This document shows positions 1 to 8,267 of a stretch of DNA of 64,000 bases, in pieces. The notes beneath the pieces were generated by a model, which saw only the letters and a list, made by a program, of their open reading frames with translations, made no database searches and was not told where the DNA came from. The position numbers and the translations under genes were made by a program. Each line of letters begins with the position of its first letter. Position 1 is the first letter of the stretch. Source of the DNA: Lactiplantibacillus daowaiensis (GTDB lineage Bacteria; Bacillota; Bacilli; Lactobacillales; Lactobacillaceae); the NCBI RefSeq assembly GCF_005405085.1, contig NZ_BJDJ01000010.1:38252-102251 (forward strand), written 5' to 3'.

Positions 1-984
1 TACTTCAATATTTAATCCGCTGTTTTTTTTCTCTACACTTTTTACGGAAACAATTTCAATACCAGCTAACTTGGTCGAATATTGAACATTCTCTGGAACA
101 CCTATTTGAAGGTTATATTTATCTTGGCTGGTTAAATTTTTTTCGTTCGATTTACCATTTACTATTTTTTCCGGAATTGGCTCAAATTTACTTTTGACTA
201 TTTCATTTTCTTGAACTAACTTTACGTTGATTTTATTTTTCTCCTGTTCAATCAACTTCTTATAGCTAAAATACTCGTACGATAGTTTATCTATTCTTTT
301 TGTAAGTTTTTCAATCTCTTCATTCTTCTTTTTAAATTTCTCATCATTAGCCGCAATCTTTTTAATCAATTTTCTGCTATATTTTCTTTCTTCTTCAACT
401 TTTATATTTAATTGCTCTACTGTGTTAATAAGCTTGTTTTTTTCAGCTATTTCAAGTCTATTTTTCTTTTTCAAGTCGCTATTTTCTAAGGAAATCGATT
501 TTAATTTACTCTCATATTCATCATTCTTCTTTTCACTATTCGAAATCATTTTTCTCTGATTTCTTTCTGACTCTTTGAGCTTTTTCTCTAATCTTTTTAC
601 TCTTTCTTTTTCCAAGTCAAGTTCGTCCGCTTTTGATTGACTTGGACTTTCTTTTTTTGAAACAATCCGTAGATTTTCATAATTATCGATTTCCTTATTT
701 GCTTGTTCAAAGTCATTATCGATATATGCCATTAAAACCTTAAACCATACTTTATCGTTTTCACCTTCTATTTTTGTATGATCCACTTTTCCTATTTGTT
801 TAAGCTTAAATTCTAAAATCTTTTTATATCTCGGGAGCATTAATTGTCTGTTCACCACTTCACGCATTGTTACATTATTAAAATTATGTGGCGGGTTTAC
901 CCCTTTTATTGAATTTAGTAATTTCTTATATACTGTTTGAGGCATTTCTGCTAATATCCACTTTAATAAATCTAAATTTTTCAC
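1..984 (-). CDS. Unknown AT-rich coiled-coil protein, N-terminal part (3' end outside window)
   Basis: An open frame of 328 codons runs from a GTG at 984 to the left edge with no stop. I do not recognise the family. The first ~95 residues look globular (it begins VKNLDLLKWILAEMPQTVYK). Residues ~110-260 are very rich in Lys, Glu and Asn with a heptad-like pattern, so a long coiled coil is likely. After ~270 a less charged segment begins, perhaps the start of a C-terminal domain that is cut off. The DNA is clearly more AT-rich than everything to its right, which suggests horizontal transfer. The start is unusual: the good Shine-Dalgarno at 1011-1018 serves a 6-codon frame that overlaps this GTG. 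Coiled-coil proteins of this kind occur in defence islands, but nothing visible here proves such a role. Confidence 0.6.
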   Translation of the reverse strand, partial: MKNLDLLKWILAEMPQTVYKKLLNSIKGVNPPHNFNNVTMREVVNRQLMLPRYKKILEFKLKQIGKVDHTKIEGENDKVWFKVLMAYIDNDFEQANKEIDNYENLRIVSKKESPSQSKADELDLEKERVKRLEKKLKESERNQRKMISNSEKKNDEYESKLKSISLENSDLKKKNRLEIAEKNKLINTVEQLNIKVEEERKYSRKLIKKIAANDEKFKKKNEEIEKLTKRIDKLSYEYFSYKKLIEQEKNKINVKLVQENEIVKSKFEPIPEKIVNGKSNEKNLTSQDKYNLQIGVPENVQYSTKLAGIEIVSVKSVEKKNSGLNIEV

Positions 985-1001
985 TTTATCATCTCCATCA
1001 T
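981..1001 (-). other. Six-codon mini-ORF overlapping the start of the edge gene
   Basis: AAAGGAGG (1018-1011 on the minus strand) is followed after 9 nt by ATG and encodes MMEMIK then TGA. The TGA overlaps the GTG of the downstream long frame (GTGA). Either translation is coupled through the overlap, or a single A was lost from an A run and these codons are the true N terminus of the edge gene. Confidence 0.4.
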
Positions 1002-1169
1002 CTAAAACATCCTCCTTTAATAATTATATCAGTTACGTTGTCTGAGTACTTAGCTAACATTAAATATAGTGAATTATTGGGGCAGAACTAAAGAATTTAC
1101 TAATACAACATACTTTATATACGTGATTTCACTCATAATCCACTAAAAATCATTCAGGTTAAACACAAA

Positions 1170-1209
1170 AATAACTGATCAACTATTTTAGAATGGTTGA
1201 TCAGTTATT
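1170..1209 (-). terminator. Rho-independent terminator after the HxlR-type gene
   Basis: A perfect 14-bp inverted repeat (AATAACTGATCAAC / GTTGATCAGTTATT) with a 12-nt loop lies just past the stop of the 1210-1512 gene. The flanks are A-rich on one side and T-rich on the other, so it could work in both directions. Confidence 0.85.
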
Positions 1210-1512
1210 TTATTGCATCTCCGTAATCACTTGATTGCCCCAAGTCTCCAGCGTCGCTAAACTCTGCTGAAACTGCTGACCGGCTGGTGTCAAACTATAT
1301 TGATAGTCATCCGTTGACACGACTAAATCCAGTTGCGTTAACTTAGCCAATACGGTAAGGAGCTTTAACGTTGAAATACCACGCACGTTTTCCCGCAGAA
1401 CCATAAATCCAGCTGGTGTGGTGGTTAAGTTGCTTAACGTCAAGGCATTCCATTTGTCAGTTAATAATGCTAAACCAACTTTGGTGCCAATATTCAAATC
1501 GCGCATGACCAT
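1210..1512 (-). CDS. Small winged-helix regulator, HxlR-like
   Basis: A 100-residue protein with the layout of HxlR/MarR-type winged helices: an N-terminal segment ending in LLTDKWNALTLSNL (compare the GGKW..LIL segment of HxlR proteins), a recognition-helix region around residues 40-60, then the wing YQYSLTPAGQQF. It lacks the N-terminal cysteine of redox-sensing HxlR members. Ribosome site AAGGGG lies 8 nt from the ATG. It stands alone between the edge gene and the oppA operon with its own terminator. The target is unknown. Confidence 0.7.
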   Translation of the reverse strand: MVMRDLNIGTKVGLALLTDKWNALTLSNLTTTPAGFMVLRENVRGISTLKLLTVLAKLTQLDLVVSTDDYQYSLTPAGQQFQQSLATLETWGNQVITEMQ

Positions 1513-1591
1513 ATTGCTTACCCCTTATCCTCAAACTTGTGAGTATATTTTAGCGAGCTAGTGGGTAAATTGCGAGTTTGAAGTTCTGAGC

Positions 1592-3217
1592 TTATTTAAA
1601 GGAAGCCCGGGTATAATCATTTTCACCAACAGAATGGTAAACCACACCTTGCAGTTTGCTGTTGACCAAGTGACTTTCCGTCATGTTATAAAGCGGCACG
1701 ACCGCCGTCGTGGTATTCAACCGTTTGGCTGCGGTCCGCATGTTTTGCCAATAAGCTTTCGTATTCGTTGCATTCTTCCCATGGGCTTCACTGACTTGGG
1801 TATTGAAGACCGTATCCCGATAGTGACCATAGTTTTGTGGGTTATTCTTAGTCAAGATATCAAAGAAGGAAACTGGATCAGCATAGTCGGCTAACCACAG
1901 CGTATATTGCATGTCATAGTCCCCTTCAGAAACTGCTGAACTCCCCGTCTTGTCTGGCACCGCGGATACATTAACTTTGGCACCACTCAAATGTTGCTTG
2001 ACCGCTGCTTGTACGAATTGGTCGATGGTCTTAGAGATCGACGTGTCATCACTAACTAACTTTAAGGTCACTGACTTTTTACCGAGTTGCTTCAAGCCTT
2101 TGTTCCAAAGTTGTTGCGCCTTTTTGACATTGTAGCGTGCCGTGCTAGCCGTTTCGGTCCCAAAATCTTTGCCGGTAGTTGGATCAGTCACCAAGCTTGG
2201 GGTGACATAGTTATAAGCTGGGGTCGACCCATCGCTTAAGACTTTTTTGGTTAGACTCGATTTATTCAATACCAAGTTCAACGCTTGCCGCAAATATTTA
2301 TTATGTAATGCATGATTCTTCGCCATATTCAGGCGTAAGTAATAGGTCCCGGCTTTGCTGACGTGTTTCATATGTTTATCACTTTGCAAGCCTTGCGCGG
2401 TGACTCCTGAAACCGTAGCGTCATCCAACTTACCTTGTGAAAATAGGTTATGGGCAGTCGTAGAATCTTTGACAACTTGCATCGTCATCTTGTTCAACTT
2501 GATAGCCGATTTGTCGTAATAATACGTATTTTTCAGCATATTCCACGAATCATTCGTCCCATTCCAACCACTGACGGTAAATGGCCCGTTATAGGCCATC
2601 TTCGTACTACTGGTCCCGTAGTCTTTCCCATATTTTGCAACCACTTTATGGTCTTGTGGGAAGAACGCAGGCATCGTCAACATCTTACTCAAGTACGGCA
2701 TCGCGCGCGATAGCGTGACTTTTAAGGTCGTTTGATTGACCGCTTTAACACCCAACGTCTTTGTTGACTTCTTGCCAGCCGAAATTTGAGTCGCATTCTT
2801 GATGCCTTCATAGATATAACTATACCCAGAAGTTGAAGTCGAACTTACTGAGCGACGCCAGGCTGTGACAAAATCTTGCGCCGTTACTTTATCCCCGTTG
2901 CTCCATTTGGCATTCTTTCGCAAATGGAAGGTATAAGTCTTTCCATTATTTGTTGGCTTAACGACTTTGGTCGCCATCGCACCAACAACTTTGTTCTTTG
3001 AATTAACGCGATACAAGCCTTCCATCGATTGTTGTAAGACGTTCCATTGGGTCAAGGTCGCCGTGTTCGAGGTATCTAGTGACGTTAAATCGGTATCCTG
3101 CATCAAGTGCAGCGTCTTTTGTGTACTACTGCTCTTGGCACTGGCTTTGCCGCAAGCCACTAACCCACCTGACATTAAGACTAAACTGCCAACAACCGCT
3201 AACTTTTTAAAATTCAT
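1592..3217 (-). CDS. oppA: Peptide ABC transporter substrate-binding lipoprotein (OppA family)
   Basis: A 541-residue extracytoplasmic solute-binding protein of family 5 that captures oligopeptides for an Opp-type importer. The signal peptide ends in the lipobox LVAC with lipid-anchor Cys22. Typical family-5 stretches are visible, for example YTFHLRKNAKWSNGD and NGPFTVSGWNG. No permease or ATPase genes are adjacent, so it probably feeds an Opp system encoded elsewhere. It starts 12 nt after the peptidase gene stop and shares that gene's T-box leader. It is clearly paralogous to the protein at 50201-51826. Confidence 0.9.
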   Translation of the reverse strand: MNFKKLAVVGSLVLMSGGLVACGKASAKSSSTQKTLHLMQDTDLTSLDTSNTATLTQWNVLQQSMEGLYRVNSKNKVVGAMATKVVKPTNNGKTYTFHLRKNAKWSNGDKVTAQDFVTAWRRSVSSTSTSGYSYIYEGIKNATQISAGKKSTKTLGVKAVNQTTLKVTLSRAMPYLSKMLTMPAFFPQDHKVVAKYGKDYGTSSTKMAYNGPFTVSGWNGTNDSWNMLKNTYYYDKSAIKLNKMTMQVVKDSTTAHNLFSQGKLDDATVSGVTAQGLQSDKHMKHVSKAGTYYLRLNMAKNHALHNKYLRQALNLVLNKSSLTKKVLSDGSTPAYNYVTPSLVTDPTTGKDFGTETASTARYNVKKAQQLWNKGLKQLGKKSVTLKLVSDDTSISKTIDQFVQAAVKQHLSGAKVNVSAVPDKTGSSAVSEGDYDMQYTLWLADYADPVSFFDILTKNNPQNYGHYRDTVFNTQVSEAHGKNATNTKAYWQNMRTAAKRLNTTTAVVPLYNMTESHLVNSKLQGVVYHSVGENDYTRASFK

Positions 3218-3229
3218 ATGTATGTCCCC

Positions 3230-4135
3230 CTAATAAGCCGTAAATTGATTATGTTCAACATCTTGTAAGTATTGACCCAGCGTTTGGAAAAATGCTGCTG
3301 GGTTATCCACGCTGTGACAATGGCCCCCATCCGGGGTTAAAACGAGCCGCGCTTGGGGCAAGGTTTGCTGCATACGCCGCGCCGTCTTCAGAGGCATCGT
3401 GTCGTATGCCCCAAAAGTCAATAATGTCGGGACAGTAATTTTATGTAGATCTTGGCGTCGGTCCCAACCGTTTAAGGTGCCCACCATCACAAATTCATTA
3501 TTACCTTGAAAGTGATTATAAACGGCAGTGGCCGTAGTTGAGACTAAGTTTTTCGGCCCATTCTCAGGATGGCGCATGACAAACTTTTTATTCAAAACAT
3601 CGACTAAGGCCTGATACTCAGGATCATCAAAGGCTTCGGCCTGTTCAACTCCTTGCATGTAGTGGACTTGGTCCGCCGTTAACGTTTGTGCCCGCAACGC
3701 ATTGATGTTGACGGTATATTCCGCAATGTTATCAATCATGCTCATCACAACTAACCCTTTGAGATGGTCGCCATATTTCAACGCATATTCTTGTGCCAGT
3801 AGTCCACCCCAAGAATGACCAAGCAAATAAAAGTGATCTAACCCAAGCTGTTGCCGAACTTCTTCCAGTTCCGCCAAATAATAGTCTAAAGTCAAATAGT
3901 GTTGATTTTCCGGTTGCGTGTAATCTGGTTGATCAGAGTAAAACGAGCCCAGCTGATCATACATGCTGACTTGGACTTGATCTTCACCCAAGCCGGCTGC
4001 AAAGTTTTCAAATTCTTGGTGCGTGCCACCGGGGCCACCGTGTAAGCATAGTAACTTCACGGGGCCATGGCCGACAGTACGACTAAATAACCGATGCCCA
4101 TTCTTTAATTGTAATAACCGGGTTCCTGTTGACAT
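3230..4135 (-). CDS. pip: Prolyl aminopeptidase (proline iminopeptidase), alpha/beta hydrolase
   Basis: 301 residues from the ATG at 4135, which follows GGGAGGAATT. A longer in-frame reading exists but its extra residues are encoded by the T-box antiterminator, so it is not real. Visible hallmarks are the oxyanion segment LHGGPGG (31-37), the nucleophile elbow GHSWGG with Ser108, and a C-terminal GGHCHS holding the catalytic His. The family releases N-terminal proline and related residues from short peptides. Being first in the operon with oppA fits uptake followed by hydrolysis of peptides under amino-acid starvation. Confidence in the exact substrate is moderate. Confidence 0.88.
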   Translation of the reverse strand: MSTGTRLLQLKNGHRLFSRTVGHGPVKLLCLHGGPGGTHQEFENFAAGLGEDQVQVSMYDQLGSFYSDQPDYTQPENQHYLTLDYYLAELEEVRQQLGLDHFYLLGHSWGGLLAQEYALKYGDHLKGLVVMSMIDNIAEYTVNINALRAQTLTADQVHYMQGVEQAEAFDDPEYQALVDVLNKKFVMRHPENGPKNLVSTTATAVYNHFQGNNEFVMVGTLNGWDRRQDLHKITVPTLLTFGAYDTMPLKTARRMQQTLPQARLVLTPDGGHCHSVDNPAAFFQTLGQYLQDVEHNQFTAY

Positions 4136-4167
4136 ATAATTCCTCCCAAAAATTGAGCAATTAAAAA

Positions 4168-4450
4168 ACGCCCTACAGAAATCAACACTTGATTTCCATA
4201 GGGCGTCGCCACGGTACCACCTATGCGTTGCCATTAAAAAAATGGCCTTAAATTCACGTACGGTAGGTGCGACCTACGATACGCTAGCAAGATAATGGAT
4301 GCCGCCATTAGGTACTCCCAACTGTTCGTACCTACCGTGATTAGGGGATGTTCACACTTAATCGTTGCATCGTCTTTCACCAATTGACGACTCGCTGAGG
4401 GAACGGGTTAAGTACTACTGTCCTAATCGTTGCGTTTAATTAATTTCTCA
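4168..4450 (-). promoter_or_regulatory. T-box riboswitch controlling pip-oppA; specifier ATC (Ile) proposed
   Basis: On the minus strand the conserved antiterminator core GGTGGTACCGTGG lies near 4222-4209. It is followed by a terminator at 4205-4169 (CGCCCTA-type stem, then TTTTTT). The Stem I part GAGTCGTCAATT..GAAAGACGAT aligns with the Met T-box at 48 kb. In that alignment GTGAAG-ATG of the Met leader corresponds to GTGAAC-ATC here, so the specifier is ATC at 4349-4347, predicting response to uncharged tRNA-Ile. T-box identity is seen in the sequence; the amino acid is inferred. Confidence 0.88.
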
Positions 4451-4470
4451 TTTGTTTTTAACGATTGTTA

Positions 4471-4499
4471 ATTTAACACAAAATAATTTTGGTTGTCAA
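4471..4499 (-). promoter_or_regulatory. Promoter of the pip-oppA T-box leader
   Basis: Minus strand TTGACA (4499-4494), 17-nt spacer, TTAAAT (4476-4471). It begins only 15 nt past the stop of the neighbouring 4514-5779 gene. Confidence 0.65.
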
Positions 4500-4513
4500 A
4501 TTTTATTTGGAGA

Positions 4514-5779
4514 TTAGTCCATAATAGTATCTATTTGATGTGTCGAAACCTCATCCCATTGATTGGTCTGCAAGTTATACCGCCAAACAGAATAATCACT
4601 ACTTTCAACATGGTATTGATACCATGTTGGGGCCCATTTGACATACTCACCTGCAACATCAACTTTATATTTCGTATGTGGTTCAGGTCGTTCCACACTA
4701 ACCAATCCATCCTCATCATAAGAAAGCACGTCACCATTTAAGGGAATCGCACTTGTTAAATTATCGACAACAACTCTTTTGCCGTTAATATTCCCATAAA
4801 CTTGATTATAGATATGATACGGATCAGATACATGACTACTAATTAAGTCAGTAACTGTATATCGCCCTTGATAATCATCTGGAGCACCCGTACGACTTGT
4901 AAATCTAATGCTAACTGGCACGCTATATAGATTGCCACTCTTAACATAAGCATCAAAATACTTATAGTTGATCATCATTCGTCCACGCTTACCATCATCA
5001 GTTGCCCAAGTTGGTACATGTGGTTTAACAGGTTGCGATGGCTTTGAGTTGGCCAAGGGACCGGCACTATTCCCAGTCGCCATGCCAATCGTACCACCAG
5101 TACTAGCCTGGTTTTGATTATTTACACTAGTTACTGGTTTAGTCTCTTTTTCCGAAGCCTGATCATCTTTCAAGTAGCCATGCCAGACCCAACCTTTCAC
5201 TTTATTATCTGAACTGATAACAAAATAATAGTGAGACTTTTTACCATGCTTATAAACAATGCCGCTTTTCGTACGCCGATACGTTAATTTGTCGTTTAGA
5301 GCTACACCATCTCTAAAATGGATAGCGCTTAAATTATCACCTAGTTGATACACATTTCCCGGCTTAAGCATGGTAAATCTCTGTGGTATTTTATCGATTT
5401 GTACCTTTTCCATTTGGTTGTGTCTTCCAGCCTTTAAATAACCACTCCAAACCCAACCTTGGGCCTTATTTTTACTACTGTGCACGTAATAGTAAAGACG
5501 ATTTTTACCATGGACTTTGATAAATGTTTTATTCGTAGCAATCCAAGTTGCATCACGAAAATTCTTCAAAGCATGATTCTTTTTGAATCTAAAATTCGTC
5601 AATGAACCATTGGCATGGTACGTCACACCTTTTCTACTCTTCGAATAAAAAGCTTTATGTTTTATCTTTGCTGTTTTAGTCCGATGATACCCCGTTTTAG
5701 CCTGTATTGCTGATAACTCACTACTGCCAGATACCCCAAAAACCACTGCTATAACCAATATTGATCGTCCTAATTTCAT
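4514..5779 (-). CDS. Secreted surface protein with two SH3-like (GYLK) modules
   Basis: 421 residues from the ATG at 5779 (MKLGRSILVI...), after GGGGAA; the longer upstream reading lacks a good ribosome site. It has a signal peptide of ~27 residues. Two related N-terminal modules follow, ending GWVWSGYLKAG and GWVWHGYLKDD, which resemble bacterial SH3/GW-type wall-binding domains. A Ser/Thr/Asn/Pro linker (~215-250) leads to a unique C-terminal domain (~255-421). No sortase motif or transmembrane tail is visible, so attachment would be non-covalent through the SH3-like modules. It is a paralog of the 6002-7276 product. Function unknown. Confidence 0.75.
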   Translation of the reverse strand: MKLGRSILVIAVVFGVSGSSELSAIQAKTGYHRTKTAKIKHKAFYSKSRKGVTYHANGSLTNFRFKKNHALKNFRDATWIATNKTFIKVHGKNRLYYYVHSSKNKAQGWVWSGYLKAGRHNQMEKVQIDKIPQRFTMLKPGNVYQLGDNLSAIHFRDGVALNDKLTYRRTKSGIVYKHGKKSHYYFVISSDNKVKGWVWHGYLKDDQASEKETKPVTSVNNQNQASTGGTIGMATGNSAGPLANSKPSQPVKPHVPTWATDDGKRGRMMINYKYFDAYVKSGNLYSVPVSIRFTSRTGAPDDYQGRYTVTDLISSHVSDPYHIYNQVYGNINGKRVVVDNLTSAIPLNGDVLSYDEDGLVSVERPEPHTKYKVDVAGEYVKWAPTWYQYHVESSDYSVWRYNLQTNQWDEVSTHQIDTIMD

Positions 5780-6001
5780 TTTTAATTCCCCTTTACCTAA
5801 ATTGTATAGCCATTTACGTTTAAGCCCCTCCGTGGTCACTATATTTGGCTACCACAATTAGTTACGTAAAGAAACTAAATTTCGCGTTAAAATTAATCGT
5901 TTCATCTGAAATAACTAATTAAATATTGATTATCAATCATTTAGCCACCTTGCACATACTCGGTTCGCTTTTTATTCGTCAAACTAGGACACACGCTATC
6001 T

Positions 6002-7276
6002 TTAAACACTGTAAGCGCTGTTTAAATGATCTTTAGTTTTATTCCATGTTTTTGTATTTAAATTGTACTGCCATAACGTATAATCACGATTATCTACATT
6101 AAGCTGATACCACCTTGGTGGATTAGTATCATAATTACTATTGGTTTCGTCATATTTCTTTTGTGCTTCTGGTGCATTAATACTCATGAACGCACCAGAA
6201 TTTCTTAAAATATCACCATTAACCGGCACACTACCATATTGCGTTTGTAAAAAGTAATCCAGTTTTTTTTCGACACCATTTTCAAATCCATAGAAGTAAT
6301 ACAAATGCCTATATGAATTCGTTTTATCCACCCGATAGCTAATATTCTCATGCTTTATCACAAAAAACTTGGGACCATTATTAAAATTAGTGGTATACAA
6401 ACCCGGCTTATAAATACCGCCAGTTCGAATAAATGATCTTAGTTCTTTGAATTTGATTACTAATCGTGTTCTTTTCCCATCATCAGTCGCCCAAGCAGGA
6501 ACAGTTTCACTAGGCTTTACATTACCTGCTCCAGGTTTCTGACTTTGAGTGCTAGTTCCAGTGTTCGTCCCACCAACCGACGTATTCACCGAACTATTTG
6601 TAACTGGCTTTGACGCATTACCAGTATTAACAACGGGTTTATTAGTTTGTTCAGTAACCTGACCGGTCTTTAAATAGCCATGCCAAACCCAGCCTTTCAC
6701 CTTATTATCCGAGCTAACCACATAATAATAGCGATACGCTTTAGCCTGCTTATACACCGTCCAAACCTGCGTCAATTTGTACGTCATTTTGTCGTTAAGT
6801 GCCACACTATGATTAAAGCGCACATTAAACGGATTCTTGCCGAATTGATAAATCTTGCCCGGCTTTGCCATCACTAAGTTTTGGGTCTTGGGATGCATGT
6901 CGCGAGAAACACGAAACCCATTTTTACCAGGTTTTAAATAGCCACGCCAAACCCAGCCCTGAGCTTTAAGGTCGCTATTCTGAACATAGTAATACAAGCG
7001 ATTCTTACCGTGAACGTTAATCACCGTTTTGCTAGTTGCGAGCCAAGCGGTCTCACGATAATCTTTCAAATGATGATTCGCCTTAAACTTAAAATTAATC
7101 AACGAGCGATTCGCCTGATAAGTCTTCCCGGTCTTGCTCGTACTATAAAAGAGCTTCGACTTAATCGCCGTGGTTTTCGTACGTTGATAGCCGCCTTTAG
7201 CCTGGGCAGTCATCGTCACCAATTGCCCCAAGCCCACTGCTGTAGCAGTAATTAACATTAATCGTCCTAACTTCAT
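6002..7276 (-). CDS. Secreted surface protein, paralog with two SH3-like modules
   Basis: 424 residues with the same plan as its neighbour: signal peptide MKLGRLMLITATAVGLGQLV.., two modules ending GWVWRGYLKPG and GWVWHGYLKTG, a Ser/Thr/Gly linker (~205-250), then a C-terminal domain. Identity is highest in the N-terminal half; the C-terminal domains share the entry VPAWATDDGKR and a tail with WYQ..V..DYTLW/DYSVW but are otherwise divergent. This suggests tandem duplication followed by divergence of the exposed domain. Ribosome site AGGAG lies ~10 nt before the ATG. No anchor motif. Function unknown. Confidence 0.75.
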   Translation of the reverse strand: MKLGRLMLITATAVGLGQLVTMTAQAKGGYQRTKTTAIKSKLFYSTSKTGKTYQANRSLINFKFKANHHLKDYRETAWLATSKTVINVHGKNRLYYYVQNSDLKAQGWVWRGYLKPGKNGFRVSRDMHPKTQNLVMAKPGKIYQFGKNPFNVRFNHSVALNDKMTYKLTQVWTVYKQAKAYRYYYVVSSDNKVKGWVWHGYLKTGQVTEQTNKPVVNTGNASKPVTNSSVNTSVGGTNTGTSTQSQKPGAGNVKPSETVPAWATDDGKRTRLVIKFKELRSFIRTGGIYKPGLYTTNFNNGPKFFVIKHENISYRVDKTNSYRHLYYFYGFENGVEKKLDYFLQTQYGSVPVNGDILRNSGAFMSINAPEAQKKYDETNSNYDTNPPRWYQLNVDNRDYTLWQYNLNTKTWNKTKDHLNSAYSV

Positions 7277-7643
7277 CCTAAATACACTCCTAGTTTAATT
7301 TGTAGCTAGCACTGTTACCCTCCCCATTTTTTATCTAACTTAGCCACTATATTTAATTACGTTGTTAGTCGTTAAATCCATCAAAAAGCCATGTTTGTTC
7401 TGCGGTAATAAGTTTAAATATATGAGCATAGTTGTTGCGTGCGATTTTCCTATTTGTTAAATTTATCTTTGAAGTTAGTTATAAAGTTAATTAGTCTTTA
7501 ATTATTCACCAACGTCTATTTCATCTGATTTTAGCACCTTAAATTCCGTGACTTTGTAGGCGATTTACTCACCAACACTTAAGATAGCCTAATTAATCAC
7601 AATGCAATGTCACACGCTGACAACGTTAAGGAGGATAACCACC
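7277..7643. other. Divergent intergenic region (367 bp)
   Basis: AT-rich DNA between two divergently transcribed surface-protein genes. It must carry both promoters. The only thing I can point to with any support is the ribosome site AAGGAGG at 7628-7634 before the WxL gene. I see no clear -35/-10 pair, RNA gene or small ORF. Confidence 0.5.
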
Positions 7644-8252
7644 ATGAAAAAGCAGCTCAGTTTAACGACGCTAAGTGCGCTCACCTTATTGATGATACCG
7701 GTCGCTACACATGCCGCCACCTTTGATGGTAATCAAGATGTGAATTCGTCTACCGCTACTGTCAGTATCACCGAAGATACCAAGTCATTACCACGAATAA
7801 TGGCCGCACCAGATATTAGTTTTGGGTCATTTAGCAACAGTCAAGCAATTAATAGCACCGCTGAAAAAATCACGGATAATTTAAAAGTTGTTAATGCTGA
7901 TCCAAACTATAATTGGACTGTGAAGCTTGACGTCTCAAGCTTCGTTAATAACGAAAATAGCGACAATTCTTTAGCTGATGTCAGCTTAAAAGCCGCTGCC
8001 GGCACCGTAACCTTTGAAAATACCAATGGTAAAAAAACACCTGTTAGTTCTGCCCTTACTAATTCCGATGCCACCACAACGATTTTAAGGTCTACTCAGG
8101 GTGCGACTGGCACTGCCACTCATAATTTAGCGGCTGAAGATGTTACACTAAGCATTCCTCAATGGAGTCCGGCCGGAAATTATACTGCCCAATTAACCTG
8201 GACATTAGCTAATGCACCCTATTCAAGCTCTGATGATCGTAAGGCACAATAA
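7644..8252 (+). CDS. WxL-domain cell-surface protein
   Basis: 202 residues from the ATG at 7644, 10 nt after AAGGAGG. The signal peptide ends near THAA (residue ~26). The remainder is one WxL domain: the C-terminal signature IPQWSPAGNYTAQLTWTL carries the W-x-L motif. WxL domains bind peptidoglycan non-covalently and act in complexes with DUF916 proteins. The next gene encodes exactly such a partner, 15 nt downstream. Together they form a minimal WxL locus. Confidence 0.85.
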   Translation: MKKQLSLTTLSALTLLMIPVATHAATFDGNQDVNSSTATVSITEDTKSLPRIMAAPDISFGSFSNSQAINSTAEKITDNLKVVNADPNYNWTVKLDVSSFVNNENSDNSLADVSLKAAAGTVTFENTNGKKTPVSSALTNSDATTTILRSTQGATGTATHNLAAEDVTLSIPQWSPAGNYTAQLTWTLANAPYSSSDDRKAQ

Positions 8253-8267
8253 AGTATGGAGGCCACT

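Noticed and set aside
888..1091. Plus-strand 67-residue open frame
   Set aside because: Antisense to the start of the AT-rich edge gene, no ribosome site, composition driven by AT-rich DNA.
4136..4234. N-terminal extension of the prolyl aminopeptidase
   Set aside because: The extra codons fall on the T-box antiterminator and terminator; the ATG at 4135 has a GGAGG site and gives the normal family N terminus.
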